DNA from: Sciurus carolinensis
Lineage: Eukaryota; Chordata; Mammalia; Rodentia; Sciuridae
Length of the DNA: 64,000 bases
Reading direction: 5' to 3'
Assembly (NCBI RefSeq): GCF_902686445.1
Contig: NC_062220.1
Location: 113,074,643-113,138,642 of the forward strand
This document shows positions 61,690 to 64,000 of the stretch, one piece after another. How positions within the stretch are numbered: the first letter of the stretch is position 1; every line of letters begins with the position of its first letter. The position numbers and the translations under genes were made by a program. The notes under the pieces were generated by a model. That model made no database searches. It was not told where the DNA came from and worked only from the letters and a program-made list of their open reading frames with translations.

Positions 61690-62950
61690 CCCCGTCACAG
61701 AATGAAACTTTTCAGGCAGAAAGAGCCGCGATCCCCAAGAGGGTGGTGGTCATCGGGCGCCGCTTCCAACCTCGAGCCGTTCAACAAGTTCCTTGGGCTT
61801 CAGATCAGCACACCCACCACCCGGGCTCTCCGTGGAATTTTCTTCTCGCACCTGAAGACTTTGTGCTTCACTTTCAAAAGCACGGATGTTTCCTCCTGCT
61901 ACTCATCTCGGCTATTTCTCTGGCATTCCGGTGACATTTCCTCCCTACTTCCCCCCTCTCCCGCCCCTGTAGTCCCACCACAACCCCAAACCGCTTGGCG
62001 TCCCGGACTCTCCGCGCCTGCGCTGCTCGCGGGGACCCCCTCCCCTACTCCCACTGATCTCCAGCCCTCCGCAGCAGGGAGGGTGGGCGGACAGGGCACA
62101 AAGGTCACTCCCGAGTGCTGCAAACGGGGGCAAGAAGCGAAAGACATAAGCTTTCCTCGAGGGAGTTGGGGATAGGGGACGAGGATAGGAGGGGAAGGAC
62201 AGGGAGGAGCAGGGAAAGGGACAGGAAAGCTTCCCTGTCACCAGGGTCCCTACACCTTCCAACACCCGGACATATACAGGTCCGTGGGGCTGTAGTTCTC
62301 AGCCGCTCGACAATTCGACTCCCCCAGGAAGTCTCCCGGGGAACCAAAGCCTCAGAACTGCGTCCCCCTCTGTCCTAGCATTGTCGGCGCCACAGCAGCG
62401 CATCGGAAGGCACCGGGAGCGGCTCGGCCCCTACCTCCACCAGCAGCCCCAACAGCAGCGCCGCCACCCTCCCGGGCAAGCGGCTCATGGCTCCTCTTCG
62501 TCCTCTCCGGGAGCGCCCGGCTGCTGGGTCGCAGGCGGGTCAGGGGCAAGTCCCCAGCACGATGGGCAGATGGGCTGACTCCTGCCCGGAGCCAGCGCGC
62601 GCTGGCTGGGCCCGCGGCAAGCTAGCCTGGAGGTGGGACGCTCGGCACAGCTCTCGCAGCGCTCCGCCCCTGGCCGGCGCGCGCTCCCGACCTGCCCGCA
62701 CGGCGCGCGTCCGCGGGTACCGGGAATCGGAGGCCGGCGTGGGGCGTGGGGCGCGGCTGCGGGGTGCGGGGCCCCGCGACGCTGAAGTGCGTAAGCCAGG
62801 GGTGGGATGAGGGGCCCCACGGACCGACGAGTGTGAGAGGAGCTGCCAGATGTCTTCTCTTTGGGGAACACCGTATAGTGTCACCGCCTGATAGACCGGA
62901 AAGGTTTTTAAAAGTGGCAGAGTCTCCGCGGATGGAGGAGGGGCGGAGGT
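61690..62950 (-). promoter_or_regulatory. VOPP1: CpG-island promoter of VOPP1 with 5' UTR
   Basis: This stretch is strongly GC-rich and dense in CpG, unlike the AT-rich, CpG-poor remainder. The core, about 62260-62800, surrounds the VOPP1 start codon. No TATA box is evident at a sensible distance upstream of the ATG. GC boxes (GGGCGG/CCGCCC type) occur near 62091, 62665 and 62938, which fits a TATA-less, Sp-factor type housekeeping promoter. The transcription start cannot be placed from sequence; it should lie upstream (higher coordinate) of 62488. The island continues about 700 bp into intron 1. The open frames seen on both strands here are the usual by-product of high GC. Confidence 0.85.
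62435..62488 (-). CDS. VOPP1: VOPP1 coding exon 1 (start codon to donor)
   Basis: Read on the minus strand from the ATG at 62488-62486, this exon encodes MSRLPGRVAALLLGLLVE (18 codons) and stops at a GTAGGG donor (62434-62429), phase 0. The hydrophobic AALLLGLLVE core is the start of a signal peptide and matches, from memory, the mammalian VOPP1 N-terminus (human has KVAALLLGLLLE here). An in-frame TGA 54 nt upstream (62542-62540), with no ATG between, fixes this start; the base at -3 is G, an acceptable Kozak context. I saw no upstream ATG on this strand for roughly 380 nt. VOPP1 is a small single-pass membrane protein of late endosomes and lysosomes that binds WWOX through C-terminal PY motifs. 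Those parts are encoded outside the window. Residues 2-6 differ from human, as expected for this variable tip. Joining to exon 2 gives a continuous VOPP1 reading frame, so the identification is strong. Confidence 0.94.
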
Positions 62951-62954
62951 GGCT

Positions 62955-63735
62955 GTAGAGGACCCCAATCTCGCTTCCTGGTTTCTTTTCTTTCTTTCTT
63001 TCTTTTTTCCCCCCACCTCCTGGTTTCTACCTTTCCTCTCTCTCTTCTTTTCCTGCGTAAGGCAGGGGCCGCGCACCCCGCCCAAGTGTGATGGGGAGGA
63101 CAAAGGGCCAGGAAGGTTGACTATGGAATAAAGGCTCCCTGCACCTCACCTTTCACTTAAATGATTTTTTTTTTTTTTTCTGCCAGCATACCTTCTTGTC
63201 CTGACTCTGCCACTGGTGACCCCATCTTGAAGTACCCTTTGAAGCCATTATATTTTTTTCAGAGCACAACTCTGTTGCCACTTTATTTGTAAAGATATTC
63301 AATGAACATTTGTAGAAATTTGTAAGATGTATTAAATCCTGAGCTTGAGGTAGAATATGTAGAGGTGGACAAGAAAAAACGTTCCTGTAGTCCAGAGGGA
63401 GAAACACTTAACTCTCAGGCTGCTGAGTGCAGAATTTAGGATAATAGAGGAGCATAAAGGTCAGGAACTACTACCCATAACTGGAGATGGAAGGAAGAGG
63501 ATTCATGGAAATAAATGTCTCCTGAGACAAGTACCCATTACCTCACTCTTCCAGTCTTCAATACCTGCAGTCATTTAATGTTCTATAGAAAATGCATCAC
63601 CAGACCATACCAAGAACTTGCAAGTCAGGCAGAAAAGATGCTTGTAGCATTCATGCTAGGGAACCATCCCACAAGGCTGCCACGGGTCAATGTATTGTAG
63701 TGACTTAACTTATTTACAACTCTTATTAGGGAAGA
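62955..63735. other. Upstream flank of VOPP1
   Basis: Past the CpG island the sequence becomes AT-rich again. It contains a pyrimidine tract at 62985-63010 and T15 at 63165-63180. No divergent gene was recognised. Confidence 0.45.
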
Positions 63736-63737
63736 AG

Positions 63738-63811
63738 TAGTACTGGGGATGTACCTCAGTGGTGGAGCACAGTCTGGGCATGCACAACTTTTGGGTTGGA
63801 TCCCCACCACC

Positions 63812-63842
<31 letters not shown>

Positions 63843-63843
63843 T
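63738..63843 (+). repeat. ID-type SINE
   Basis: gtactggggatgtacctcag, tggtggagcacagtctgggc and gttggatccccaccaccac, then about 27 A. Confidence 0.88.
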
Positions 63844-64000
63844 TTAAGGTCAGAAGTTAATTTGCAGAAAACAGTCAGAAATGTGTTGTATGAAAGAAAC
63901 CCAAATATTACCACCTATCCCATGGTGATGTAAATGATCAGTGTCCCGGAAAAATTCAGTGAGCCCTGGGGGGTTAGAACACTAATTTTCTAATTTCTCA

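Larger units (their letters stand above)
11976..62434 (-). other. VOPP1: VOPP1 intron 1 (about 50.5 kb)
   Basis: The interval is bounded by the GTAGGG donor of exon 1 and the TTTCTAG acceptor of exon 2. It is filled with SINEs, L1 fragments, MaLR LTRs, Tigger and MIR/L2 remnants, one HSPD1 retropseudogene and stretches of unassigned sequence. No further VOPP1-like coding exon was recognised inside it; alternative 5' exons cannot be excluded. Confidence 0.9.

Noticed and set aside
62485..62871. 128-codon minus-strand frame ending exactly at the VOPP1 start (TGA overlapping ATG), as an upstream ORF
   Set aside because: Its first codon is GTG; no ATG exists on this strand between the VOPP1 start and about 62870, so there is no conventional upstream ORF.
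62540..63103. 187-codon minus-strand frame upstream of VOPP1 as coding sequence
   Set aside because: It lies in the GC-rich promoter and leader, ends in the in-frame stop before the VOPP1 ATG, and has no domain.
1..64000. CRISPR array, operon, phage or other prokaryotic defence system
   Set aside because: No spaced direct repeats or clustered genes; the window is an intron-dominated mammalian locus.

Overview
This is mammalian nuclear DNA, most likely from a squirrel (Sciuridae: marmot, ground squirrel or relative). About twenty short interspersed repeats carry the tRNA-derived ID body with the 'gctggggttgtggctcagtggt' type promoter. Several are fused behind a 7SL/B1-like monomer, and two have the 'tgtgtccatctacaactaaaaaa' tail; this combination is typical of squirrel genomes. 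Squirrel-type L1 3' ends, ERVL-MaLR LTRs, MIR, L2 and Tigger DNA transposon remnants fill most of the rest. The species assignment is an inference from these repeats.

The only protein-coding gene I can support is VOPP1 (vesicular, overexpressed in cancer, prosurvival protein 1; WBP1-like family), on the minus strand. Its promoter and first coding exon lie in a CpG island near 61.7-62.95 kb. The coding part of exon 1 (62435-62488) encodes 18 residues. The 59-nt exon 2 (11917-11975) encodes the next 19 residues plus two bases of a split codon. Both have correct splice sites and matching phases. The window is therefore intron 2 (partial, 1-11916), exon 2, a 50.5-kb intron 1 (11976-62434), exon 1 with its promoter, and about 1 kb of upstream flank. 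Only 113 coding bases of the gene are present; the later exons (Cys-rich segment, membrane helix, PY motifs) lie beyond position 1.

Within intron 1, antisense to VOPP1, is a 5'-truncated processed pseudogene of HSPD1 (Hsp60) at about 35.36-36.38 kb, with a recognisable 3' UTR and A-rich tail. A second, unidentified protein-like stretch at 26.0-26.7 kb may be another decayed retrocopy. An old retroviral LTR with TATA box and polyadenylation signal (about 45.54-45.90 kb) lies in the same orientation as VOPP1. Other structure not explained by gene content includes a diverged local duplication at 53.8/54.4 kb and several perfect short inverted repeats.

No CRISPR array, operon, functional RNA gene or novel multi-gene system is visible. 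Most open reading frames in the window are chance or repeat-derived.
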